Source: an uncultured Cohaesibacter sp.
GTDB taxonomy: Bacteria; Pseudomonadota; Alphaproteobacteria; Rhizobiales; Cohaesibacteraceae
Length of the DNA: 64,000 nt
Assembly: GCF_963664735.1 (NCBI RefSeq)
Contig: NZ_OY761553.1
Coordinates: 2,557,303-2,621,302, forward strand
Direction of reading: 5' to 3'
Numbering within the stretch: position 1 is the first letter of the stretch; each line of letters opens with the position of its first letter. The position numbers and the translations under genes are program-made. A model generated the notes under the pieces. That model saw nothing but the letters and a program-made list of their open reading frames with translations, was not told the origin of the DNA and made no database searches. Below, piece by piece: positions 45,386 through 54,124 of the stretch.

Positions 45386-48127
45386 ATGGCCGTGATGCGG
45401 TCTTTCGGAGCGGCGGAAAGGACGAGCAAGATGCCGAAAAACGGCCTGTTCGGAGACATGACAAGAACAACCCATCGTCTCAAAAGATCCAAAACCTGTA
45501 AGCCTGTAAACGGCCATTCGGGACGTGCTGATCTTTTCCATTTTCAGCAGAGTGTTTTCTCTTTTTTTCTGGTTGCAACCAGCCTGCTGCCTGCCGCGGC
45601 TCTGGCACAAACGGCAACGGCGCCCGGCTCTGATGCAACAGCAGCTTCTGAGACGATAGCCACCGGAGAACTGCTGCCCTCCATTCCCGTGATTGCAGAA
45701 CGCCCGACTTCTACATTAAGCGATTCTTTTGGCGGCAATCCTTTACAGTGGGAGCTGCTTGGACTTGCCCTCATCTGTGCTTTGGTGATTTTTGCCATTA
45801 TCGCCGGTTGGGCGGCCATTCGTGAGCGGCGGCGCAGTCGTGAGCATTTGCGTTCTGCCATGGAAGCCATTCAAACGCTACAAACCAAGCTTGACCGGTC
45901 TGAAAGCCTGCTCAACGCCACAGACCAACTGATGATCATCTGGAACGGGGCGTCGGAAAAGCCGGTCATTACCGGAAAACTCGTCAGCAATGATCATCTG
46001 CTGCCGGTTGGCAATGCCATTCTGGCCTTCGGCAGCTGGCTTCAGTTCGACAGCGTTCAGGAGATCGAGAAAGCCATCACCAGATTGCGGGCTACAGGCC
46101 AGCGCTTTGTGCAATCAGCTCAAACCCTCAACGGCAATCTTGTTGAATTCAGAGGCCGGGCATCTGGAGGGCGAGCCCTTGTTCAGTTGCGCGTGCTTGA
46201 GGGCGGGGAACACGATCGTGTCCGCATGGAGCTTGAAGCTGCACGACAAAGCAAAGAGCTGAGCCGCTTGAGCACCTTGCTCAACAGCATGCCGATGCCA
46301 GTTTGGTCTCGTGATGAAGACGGTTTGCTGACATGGGCCAACAATGCCTATGTGCAAGCTGTAGAAGGGGAAGATCTGGACGCGGTTCTTGACGAACAGA
46401 TCGAGCTTCTCGATCACCGGGGCCGCGAAGCCGTGCTGCAAATCCACGAACGCCGCAGCAAATCCGGCGGCGATGAGGATTTGGCCATAAAACGTCTTCC
46501 CATTGTGGCTGAAGGCAAGCGCAAGATCTTTGATGTCACCGACATCTATATGCATCCCGGCTCTGTCGGTATCGCAACCGATGTCTCCGATCTGGAATCG
46601 GCCGAGAAAGCGCTTGATCGTATGCATCTGTTCTATGCGAATACGCTGGATCAGTTGACTACGCCGGTTGCCATTTTCGACTCTGCCCAGCAGCTGCAAT
46701 TCTATAACGCAGCCTACAGCAGCCAATTCAAGCTGGATCCGGCATTTCTGGACACCAATCCGGATGAAAATGCCATCCTTGAGAAGTTACGCATCAATCG
46801 CAGCCTGCCTGAACAAGCCAATTTCCACGAATGGAAGAAGAAATTCCTCTCGTCCTATCGCGATGTTGAAGCACATGAGCACTGGTGGCACCTGCCTGAC
46901 GGACAATCCCTGCGCGTCATTGCTGCGCCGAATCCGGATGCTGGTGTCATTTATATTTTCGAGAATGTCACCGAACGCCTCGATCTTGAAAAACGCTATA
47001 ATGCGCTTATTCGCATGCAAAGCGAAACTCTGGACCATCTCAACGACGGCGTCGTCGTGTTTGGCTCCGATGGTCGCCTGCGCATGTCGAACCCGGCCTT
47101 CAGTCGCTTGTGGGACTTCCAGACGGATCAACTGGCCGGTCAACCCCACGTCGCAGCCGTGCTTGAGCTTTGCCGCCGCAAATATGATTCCACCAAGGTT
47201 TGGGCAACATTGATCGGCAGTGTCGTCGGGCTGGAAGACAAGCGCGAGGGAGTAATGGGTCGCATGGAATGCGTCGACGGGCGGTTCCTTGATTATGCCT
47301 CCATCCCGTTACCAGATGGCGCCACGATGATGACCTTTGTGGATGTGACGGGCAATGTGACGGTAGAGCGGAGCCTGCAGGAGCGCAACGAGGCCCTGCT
47401 CGCAGCCGATCAGCTCAAAAACACCTTCATTCAGCATGAATCCTATGAGCTGCGCTCACCGCTCACCAATATTATCGGCTTTACCGAATTGCTGACCAGC
47501 GAATCCTTCGGCTCCCTGAATGATCGCCAGCGCGAATATACCGACCACATCATGACGTCCAGCTCGTCATTGCTGGCCATCGTCAACGACATTCTCGATC
47601 TGGCCACCATTGATGCTGGAATTGTGGTGCTGGAGCTGTCTGAAGTGGATCCAGTGGTGTCGATCAGGGGTGCCGCTGAGGGATTGCAAGACCGACTGGC
47701 AGAAAAGAATATTCACCTCGATATTTCCGTCGCCGAGAATATGGGAGAATTCCGGGGGGATCCAAAACGTGTCCGTCAGGTGCTTTTCAATCTCATATCC
47801 AACGCGATATCCTTCTCGGAGCAAGATTCGGAAATATCCATTCTCGCTGAACGCACAGCCAGCGACATTATCTTCACGGTCTCGGACCATGGCTGCGGCA
47901 TGCCTGAGGATTATCTTGATTCTGCCTTTGACCGGTTTGAAAGCCGGACCACGCAGACAAATCGGGGTGGAGCCGGACTGGGGCTGTCGATCGTCAAGAG
48001 CTTTGTGGAACTGCATGGAGGGAAGGTTTCCATCTCCAGCAATGAGGGAAAGGGTACGAGCGTTATCTGTAGCTTTCCCATTGAACCCAGACTAGACGCA
48101 CAAACCGATACCGAGGCCGCTGAATAA
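45386..48127 (+). CDS. divL: DivL-like cell-cycle kinase with tyrosine in the H-box
   Basis: A 913-residue membrane sensor kinase related to DivL, the polarity factor that stimulates CckA and hence CtrA activity in alphaproteobacteria. Two hydrophobic segments lie near residues 54-75 and 128-150. PAS-like domains follow (about 290-400, 415-540 and 545-660). In the dimerisation domain the usual phosphorylated histidine is replaced by tyrosine: HESYELRSPLT, Tyr687, as in Caulobacter DivL Tyr550. The ATPase domain keeps the N box NLISNAISFS, G1 DHGCGMP and G2 GGAGLGLSIV. It lies downstream of ahcY and upstream of the tsaE fusion, an order I recall from other Rhizobiales. The start is uncertain because three in-frame ATGs lie in the first 25 codons. 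Confidence 0.88.
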   Translation: MAVMRSFGAAERTSKMPKNGLFGDMTRTTHRLKRSKTCKPVNGHSGRADLFHFQQSVFSFFLVATSLLPAAALAQTATAPGSDATAASETIATGELLPSIPVIAERPTSTLSDSFGGNPLQWELLGLALICALVIFAIIAGWAAIRERRRSREHLRSAMEAIQTLQTKLDRSESLLNATDQLMIIWNGASEKPVITGKLVSNDHLLPVGNAILAFGSWLQFDSVQEIEKAITRLRATGQRFVQSAQTLNGNLVEFRGRASGGRALVQLRVLEGGEHDRVRMELEAARQSKELSRLSTLLNSMPMPVWSRDEDGLLTWANNAYVQAVEGEDLDAVLDEQIELLDHRGREAVLQIHERRSKSGGDEDLAIKRLPIVAEGKRKIFDVTDIYMHPGSVGIATDVSDLESAEKALDRMHLFYANTLDQLTTPVAIFDSAQQLQFYNAAYSSQFKLDPAFLDTNPDENAILEKLRINRSLPEQANFHEWKKKFLSSYRDVEAHEHWWHLPDGQSLRVIAAPNPDAGVIYIFENVTERLDLEKRYNALIRMQSETLDHLNDGVVVFGSDGRLRMSNPAFSRLWDFQTDQLAGQPHVAAVLELCRRKYDSTKVWATLIGSVVGLEDKREGVMGRMECVDGRFLDYASIPLPDGATMMTFVDVTGNVTVERSLQERNEALLAADQLKNTFIQHESYELRSPLTNIIGFTELLTSESFGSLNDRQREYTDHIMTSSSSLLAIVNDILDLATIDAGIVVLELSEVDPVVSIRGAAEGLQDRLAEKNIHLDISVAENMGEFRGDPKRVRQVLFNLISNAISFSEQDSEISILAERTASDIIFTVSDHGCGMPEDYLDSAFDRFESRTTQTNRGGAGLGLSIVKSFVELHGGKVSISSNEGKGTSVICSFPIEPRLDAQTDTEAAE

Positions 48128-48332
48128 TCCCCCCCCCTCCCTCCCCCTCATAGCGGGACGCCAGCACCATTGCGAATGGCTGGACAAATTGCCCAGCGCC
48201 TGTTTCATGGCTCACATGTCATAAAAGACCGTAAAATTTACACCATAAGAGTCGACAAGCTCCCCCTTCCTGCTATATCCAGTGCCCAGAACATGGCTTT
48301 GCATTTCCATTGCGCTGATAGCAGGACGCCTG

Positions 48333-49955
48333 ATGGCTGACCAAACGTCTTCATCTTCACAGAAAAGCTCAGACTGGTCTTTTCGCTTTGACCGATTGTC
48401 CGAAGCTGCAAGCGCAGCCTTGGCGACCGACCTTGCCCCTCTGCTCACATGCGGCGATGTGCTGGCTCTGGAAGGCGATCTGGGCATGGGTAAAAGCTTC
48501 TTTGCCCGCGCCCTGCTGCGGGCCCGCGCTGATGACCCCTTCATGGAGGTTCCAAGCCCCACTTTCACACTTGTGCAGAGCTATGAAATAGAAACCGGCG
48601 AGGAAATGCTGGAGCTGTCTCATTTTGATCTTTACAGAATCAGTGACTGCGAAGAGCTCTACGAAATCGGGTTCGAAGAAGCATGGGAAAGTGGAGCCGC
48701 GCTGGTTGAATGGCCCGATCGTGCGGATGATCTGATGCCCGCGTCAACCTTGTGGCTTTCGTTCGAACCAGCCGAAACGGATGACGCCAGATGCCTTACC
48801 CTCAATAGCAACGCAACTTGGGGCGAGCGGCTTTCTCGCCTATGCGACAAGCGGCAATTGCTCATAGAGGCTGGCTGGGGCGATGGTGTGCGCAAAGCCA
48901 TTTGCTCGGATCTATCCCCACGCACCTATGATCGCGTCACGCGCCCCAAAAGCAATCCTGACGATATTTCTGAAAACCAGCCTCAGGTAGCCGGGCTTGA
49001 TACACAAGACGCCCCCCAGTCAGCCATTTTGATGGATATGCCAGAGCGTGCTCCCGGCCCTGCACTTGTGGACGGGCGCCTCTATGATCTGGTTGCCCAT
49101 CGGGTAACGCGCCTTGCCCCTATGCTATCCATATGCGAAGGGCTGCAAGCGCTGGGCTTGCGCGTTCCTGATCGCTACGGTGTCAACCTTGATGAGGGTT
49201 TGCTGCTTTGGGAAGACTTCGGTGCGCTGACCCTTGCCGAAGGGCCGGAAACGCCGATCGAAGTACGCTATCTGGCGGCGGTCTCCGCTTTGGCGAAATT
49301 GCACCAACACCCCACACCTCATGCGTTCACCGGCTCTGGCGGCACTCACGTTCTGAGCCAGTATGACAAGGCAGCATTCGAAGTGGAGTTGGATGTCTTT
49401 CTGGACCATTACTGGCCCCATGTGCGCGGGATGGCTTGTCCGGACGACAAGCGGACTGGGTTCCGCACACTCTGGTCGCCATATCTGGAACAGCTGGAAA
49501 GCGCACGGCAAGTGCTTGTGCTACGTGATGTTCAGGACCCCAACTGTTTTTGGCTGGACGAAAAGGACGGCGAAGGAAGCATTGGTTTTATCGACTTTCA
49601 AGACTGCCTCATCGGTCCGCAGGTCTATGACCTGGCGGCTCTGAGCATGGATGCGCGCGTGACCATCCCCACGGCGCTTACAGAGAAGATGATTCAGCAT
49701 TACAAAGCCGTGCTCGGTTTCAATGAGGCCGAAAGCCGCGCCTTTGATGAAACCTTCTATCTTGCTTCAGCGCAACGCATTTCAAAGAATCTGGGGGCTT
49801 TTGCCAGAGCCGCCAATCAGGCCGGGAGGATGTCTTATCTGGCTCACATTCCTCGTAGCCTTGCCTATTTGGAAAATAGCATGAGCCACCCGCTCCTCAA
49901 GCCCCTCAAAGACTGGTATCTGGCCGAAGGCCTGTTGCCACCCTCTTCTGTCTGA
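48333..49955 (+). CDS. tsaE: TsaE / aminoglycoside-type sugar phosphotransferase fusion
   Basis: A 540-residue bifunctional protein. Residues 1 to about 165 are TsaE, the ATPase of the threonylcarbamoyl-adenosine (t6A37) tRNA modification complex, with Walker A GDLGMGKS (48-55), VPSPTFTLVQSYE and HFDLYRI. After a linker (to about 230) comes a phosphotransferase domain of the APH/AmgK type: catalytic loop LRDVQDPN (397-404, Asp399) and metal aspartate in IDFQD (Asp421). AmgK phosphorylates N-acetylmuramate or related sugars for cell-wall recycling. The next gene, murU, uses that product, supporting this role. The ATG at 48333 has AGGA 8-9 bp upstream. Confidence 0.92.
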   Translation: MADQTSSSSQKSSDWSFRFDRLSEAASAALATDLAPLLTCGDVLALEGDLGMGKSFFARALLRARADDPFMEVPSPTFTLVQSYEIETGEEMLELSHFDLYRISDCEELYEIGFEEAWESGAALVEWPDRADDLMPASTLWLSFEPAETDDARCLTLNSNATWGERLSRLCDKRQLLIEAGWGDGVRKAICSDLSPRTYDRVTRPKSNPDDISENQPQVAGLDTQDAPQSAILMDMPERAPGPALVDGRLYDLVAHRVTRLAPMLSICEGLQALGLRVPDRYGVNLDEGLLLWEDFGALTLAEGPETPIEVRYLAAVSALAKLHQHPTPHAFTGSGGTHVLSQYDKAAFEVELDVFLDHYWPHVRGMACPDDKRTGFRTLWSPYLEQLESARQVLVLRDVQDPNCFWLDEKDGEGSIGFIDFQDCLIGPQVYDLAALSMDARVTIPTALTEKMIQHYKAVLGFNEAESRAFDETFYLASAQRISKNLGAFARAANQAGRMSYLAHIPRSLAYLENSMSHPLLKPLKDWYLAEGLLPPSSV

Positions 49956-50088
49956 GACCGATCAAAGCGTTTACCTTTGCTTTTGATAGGTGAAGACAGA
50001 AGAAAGACATAGTGATAATCAAAGCCGAGCCCCGGTGCTTCCTGTTGCACCACCGGGGAAACATAAAGACAAAAGCACGGACTAAACC

Positions 50089-50832
50089 ATGACCACGCTC
50101 AACCGCCCCAAAACCGGAATGATCCTTGCCGCAGGAATGGGAAAGCGCATGCGCCCCCTTTCCGCAATTACCCCCAAGCCCCTCATCAATGTGGGTGGCA
50201 GAGCGATCATCGACCGCCCGCTGACTGCTCTGGAAAGGGCTGGCGTAGAGCGAACCGTTATCAATGTGCACTATCTGGCTGACCTTATCGAAGTGCATGT
50301 ACGCCAATATGACAAATTCGAAATCGTCATTTCCGATGAACGTGAAACCCTGCTGGAAACCGGTGGTGGTGTGGTCAAGGCCCTGCCAAGCCTTGGCAAG
50401 GATCCCTTCTATCTGCTCAATTCAGACAGTTTCTGGATGGAAGGCTCGGTCAACAACCTAGACCTGCTTGCCCAATACTGGATGGATGAAACCATGGACG
50501 CCCTGCTGCTTCTGGCCCCTACGGTGTCCGCAGTCGGTTATAAGGGGCGTGGCGATTTTCTGCTTGATCCCTATGGCCGTTTGCGCCGTCGCAAGGCCCA
50601 TGAAGTCTCCCCTTATGTCTATAGTGGAGCGGCCATCATTCATCCTCGCCTGTTCAAGGATTCGGCTGAAGACACCCATTCCCTCAACCAAGAATTTGAC
50701 AAGGCAATCAAGAAAGGCCGCCTGTTCGGGCTGATCATGGATGGCACATGGCTGCATGTGGGCACCCCCAGAGACATCCGCAGCGCAGAAAGAGCCATCA
50801 CGGAGAGCGCTACCGGTGGACGTCTGGCCTGA
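50089..50832 (+). CDS. murU: Nucleotidyltransferase, MurU-like (N-acetylmuramate-1-phosphate uridylyltransferase)
   Basis: A 247-residue sugar-1-phosphate nucleotidyltransferase. The G-x-G-x-R pyrophosphorylase motif is ILAAGMGKRMRPLS (residues 12-25), followed by TPKPLINVGG, INVHYLADLIE, ETGGGVVKAL and NSDSFW, where an aspartate binds metal. In Pseudomonas MurU makes UDP-MurNAc from MurNAc-1-phosphate produced by AmgK, a salvage route that bypasses fosfomycin-sensitive MurA. The neighbouring TsaE-AmgK fusion strongly supports the same recycling pathway here. Located between tsaE and addB. Confidence 0.9.
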   Translation: MTTLNRPKTGMILAAGMGKRMRPLSAITPKPLINVGGRAIIDRPLTALERAGVERTVINVHYLADLIEVHVRQYDKFEIVISDERETLLETGGGVVKALPSLGKDPFYLLNSDSFWMEGSVNNLDLLAQYWMDETMDALLLLAPTVSAVGYKGRGDFLLDPYGRLRRRKAHEVSPYVYSGAAIIHPRLFKDSAEDTHSLNQEFDKAIKKGRLFGLIMDGTWLHVGTPRDIRSAERAITESATGGRLA

Positions 50833-50999
50833 TTTCAAGCCTCTCTGCCTTGCGTCCTGATGCGAACTATCTTCAAATAGCCTCTGAATGAATCAGTTGA
50901 CCTGCAAACGTGGGTCAACTGACCGACGCGCCCTGCTTCCTGATCAGCGGCAAAGTCGACAGCGTGAGACAAAAGCGGACGAGAGGCAGTGAACGAGTG

Positions 51000-53900
51000 A
51001 TGCATGGCGCGGCAAATGTTTTTACCATCTCTCCATCCAGTTCCTTTCTGGCAACTTTGATCGATGCTCTTATCGATGGTCGGCTGGTGGAAGGCTTCAG
51101 CGCGCAAAACCCGTCAGATCTGGGACGGGCCATCATCTATGTGCCAACGCGGCGAACAGCCGATGCCCTTAAAGAGGCCTTTCTTCCCCACTTGCGCAAG
51201 CGTGGCTGGCAAAGTGCCATCTTGCCGAAAATCCATATCATTGGTGACGCAGAAGAGGACCTTCTGCCCTTCAAGGTGGCGGCGAGCAACGGCGATGACT
51301 TTCTTCACCTGCCTACAGCCATGGATGGCCTCGAACGCCGCCTGACCATGACAAGGCTGGTGCACCACTGGGCGCAAACCGTCGCGCGGCAGGTTCTCTC
51401 GATCGGGCCGGATCAACCGCTCCATGTCTCGGGCCGGCCAACCGATGCGGCCTATCTGGCGATTGATCTTCTTGCCTTAATCGATGCGGTTCACCGCGAG
51501 CGCTCAGACTGGACTTATCTGGAAGATCTGGTTCCCGAAGACTATGGCGCCTTCTGGCAGATGAGCCTTGAGTTCCTGAAGATCGCCACGGCCATGTGGC
51601 CTGAGCATCTCAAGGGGCTCAATCTGGTCGATCCGGTGGAGCGACGCAATGCTGTGCTGGCAGCGGAAATCATGGCAATCGAGCAGTATGATGGTCCCGT
51701 CATCGCGGCAGGGTCAACGGGCTCCATTCCGGCGACCGCGGACCTGTTGGAAGCAGTCGCTCGCCACCCGAAGGGGGCTCTTATTCTGCCCGGGCTCGAT
51801 GCCAATCTTGACGAGACCAGCTGGCAGGCCATTGGCCATTTGCATCCCAAGGCGGGTGAGCAGGAGCCTTCGGCCGGGCATCCACAATTCAACCTCAAAC
51901 AATTGCTGGATCGCATGGAACTTGGCCGCTCTGATGTGACCCAGCTCTCCGAGGTTTCCCCATCGCTCGCCTTGCGCGAGAGGATCGTCAGTGAAGCCCT
52001 GCGCCCTGCCGAGACGACCGAATATTGGCGCACCAGTCTTGAAACCATCAGCACAGCGGATCGGGCGGTCGCTCTTGAGGGCGTAACGCTGGCTGAAGCT
52101 GGCAATGAACAGGAAGAGGCGCGTATCGCCGCGCTTGCACTGCGCGAAGTGCTGGAACGTCCGGGCGCGCGCGCTGCGCTGGTCACACCGGATCGGGCCC
52201 TTGCGCGGCGCGTTCTGCTGGAGCTCAAGCGCTGGGGTATCAGCGTGGAAGACACCGCCGGTATGCCACTGGCTGAAACTCCTCCGGCACTGCTCATGCG
52301 CCTGATGATCGACTGTGTGGTCAGCGGCTTCCATCCTGTCAAGCTGCTCTCGCTCATGAAGCATCCTCTGGCTTCTTTCGGCATGTTGCGTGCTGATGTG
52401 CGCCGTGCGGCGCGTTTTCTGGAATTGCGCATATTGCGAGGCCCTCGCCTTGGTGACGGGCTCAAGCCTCTGCTCGATGAATTCACGCGTAAGCGGGATG
52501 AAGAACAAGAAAGGCTTGGCGCAAACATCGCTCTGCCTGAGGTCTGGCCGCTCGTCGGGCGCTTGCTGGAACGCTTTTCCGAAGTTGTTTCGCCACTTCT
52601 CAAGCAGATGGATGCCGAGGAAGAGCCCTCCTTTGCCGAATGGCTTTCTGGCGTTATTGCTGCGCTTGAAGCCACGGCGATGGATGAGAAGGGCAGCCCT
52701 GACCGGCTTTATGATGAAGCGGCGGGCCGATCAATGCAGGATTTCTTTGATCGGGCTTCATTGGCTTCGGCCATTTCATCCGACCTGTCAGCTCAAGATC
52801 TCGAACCGTTTCTTGTTGCCATGATGTCCGGTGAGACCGTGCTCTCTCATGGAGAAGGCGATCCGCGCGTGCAATTGCTCGGCACTTTGGAAGCAAGGCT
52901 CCTTGACGTAGACCGCGTTGTCATTGGCGGGCTCAATGAAGGCTCATGGCCAGCAGAGACCAAGACCGACGCATGGCTCTCACGTCCGATGCGCGCGCAT
53001 ATGAAACTGGAGCCACCAGAACGCAGGATTGGCCTTGCCGCTCATGACTTTGCCCAAGCCATGGGGCGAGGCGAGGTCGTGCTTATCAGGGCGGTAAAAA
53101 TGGGCGGAGAGCCTACGGTTCCAAGCCGTTGGCTGCAAAGGCTGGAAGCGGTTGCCGGAGCAGAAGGGCGCGCAGCCATGCATGCTCGTGGCGATCAACT
53201 GACCCGCTGGGCCGAGCAGCTCGACGCTGCCCGCACGCAGATTTCGCTGAAGCGCCCCGCCCCCTGCCCGCCTCTTGACGCCAGACCGCGGTCCCTTTCG
53301 GTTACGGAAATCGAAACATGGGTGCGTGACCCTTATGCGCTATATGCCAAACATGTCTTGGGCTTGCGTGATCTCGACCCGATTGGCTCGGCTCCGGGTG
53401 GGGCTGAAAAAGGCTCTATCATCCATGATATTCTGGGCCATTTTACCGAAGAATGGACTGGCCCCTTTGATGAAAGCGCGGTCGAGCGCCTCTTGGAAAT
53501 AGGTAAAGAGGCTTTTGCACAATGGCAGAATTTCCCCGATCTTCTCGCCTTCTGGTGGCCTCGCTTCGAGCGTATAGCCCGCTGGTTCGTTCTGGAGTGG
53601 GAAGCGGAGCGCGATGACACGATCGCTGGTCGCCATCCGGAAATTTCCGGTCGCATCACGTTGCCCGTGCGCGGAGGCGATTTTGTCCTCCGGGGTCGCG
53701 CGGACAGGCTCGACATCACAAAGGACGACATGCTCGAAGTGATCGACTTCAAGACCGGCCAGCCACCCTCAGCCAAACAGGTGTTGCCGGGCTTTGCACC
53801 ACAGCTGGCACTTGAAGGCTACATGGCAAAGCTTGGCGGATTTGACACCATCCCGCGCGGCATCGAAGTCAGCGACATGGCATGGATACGGCTTTCCGGC

Positions 53901-54122
53901 GGTCGCAAGGCAGGCGAGCGTAAGCCCGGCGTTGAAAAAGACTATTCGGCTGAGGACATCGTGGAAGTGATCGGCAAACGCCTGCTGGCGCTGATCACCG
54001 CCTATGATGACCCAGCCAAGACCTACCCTTCCCGCGCTCGCCCCATGTTCGAACGCTTCGAAAGTCCTTATGATCATCTGGCGCGCGTCAAGGAATGGTC
54101 ACAACAAGGCGGGGAGGAATAA
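51000..54122 (+). CDS. addB: Double-strand break repair protein AddB
   Basis: One subunit of the AddAB helicase-nuclease that resects double-strand breaks before RecA loading. The ATG at 51000 (MHGAANVFTISP) is taken; the frame is open from 50910. About 1040 residues. The N-terminal inactive helicase part has VYVPTRRTADALKEAFLPH and LPKIHIIGDAEEDL. The C-terminal RecB-type nuclease has the motif VIDFKTGQPP with upstream GRADRLDI. The sequence matches the alphaproteobacterial AddB type. Its stop is 2 bp upstream of the addA start. Confidence 0.95.
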   Translation: MHGAANVFTISPSSSFLATLIDALIDGRLVEGFSAQNPSDLGRAIIYVPTRRTADALKEAFLPHLRKRGWQSAILPKIHIIGDAEEDLLPFKVAASNGDDFLHLPTAMDGLERRLTMTRLVHHWAQTVARQVLSIGPDQPLHVSGRPTDAAYLAIDLLALIDAVHRERSDWTYLEDLVPEDYGAFWQMSLEFLKIATAMWPEHLKGLNLVDPVERRNAVLAAEIMAIEQYDGPVIAAGSTGSIPATADLLEAVARHPKGALILPGLDANLDETSWQAIGHLHPKAGEQEPSAGHPQFNLKQLLDRMELGRSDVTQLSEVSPSLALRERIVSEALRPAETTEYWRTSLETISTADRAVALEGVTLAEAGNEQEEARIAALALREVLERPGARAALVTPDRALARRVLLELKRWGISVEDTAGMPLAETPPALLMRLMIDCVVSGFHPVKLLSLMKHPLASFGMLRADVRRAARFLELRILRGPRLGDGLKPLLDEFTRKRDEEQERLGANIALPEVWPLVGRLLERFSEVVSPLLKQMDAEEEPSFAEWLSGVIAALEATAMDEKGSPDRLYDEAAGRSMQDFFDRASLASAISSDLSAQDLEPFLVAMMSGETVLSHGEGDPRVQLLGTLEARLLDVDRVVIGGLNEGSWPAETKTDAWLSRPMRAHMKLEPPERRIGLAAHDFAQAMGRGEVVLIRAVKMGGEPTVPSRWLQRLEAVAGAEGRAAMHARGDQLTRWAEQLDAARTQISLKRPAPCPPLDARPRSLSVTEIETWVRDPYALYAKHVLGLRDLDPIGSAPGGAEKGSIIHDILGHFTEEWTGPFDESAVERLLEIGKEAFAQWQNFPDLLAFWWPRFERIARWFVLEWEAERDDTIAGRHPEISGRITLPVRGGDFVLRGRADRLDITKDDMLEVIDFKTGQPPSAKQVLPGFAPQLALEGYMAKLGGFDTIPRGIEVSDMAWIRLSGGRKAGERKPGVEKDYSAEDIVEVIGKRLLALITAYDDPAKTYPSRARPMFERFESPYDHLARVKEWSQQGGEE

Positions 54123-54124
54123 TC

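Noticed and set aside
48129-48150. C-rich tract after divL
   Set aside because: A short homopolymer-like run in a noncoding gap, with no sign of phase variation since it lies outside the reading frames.
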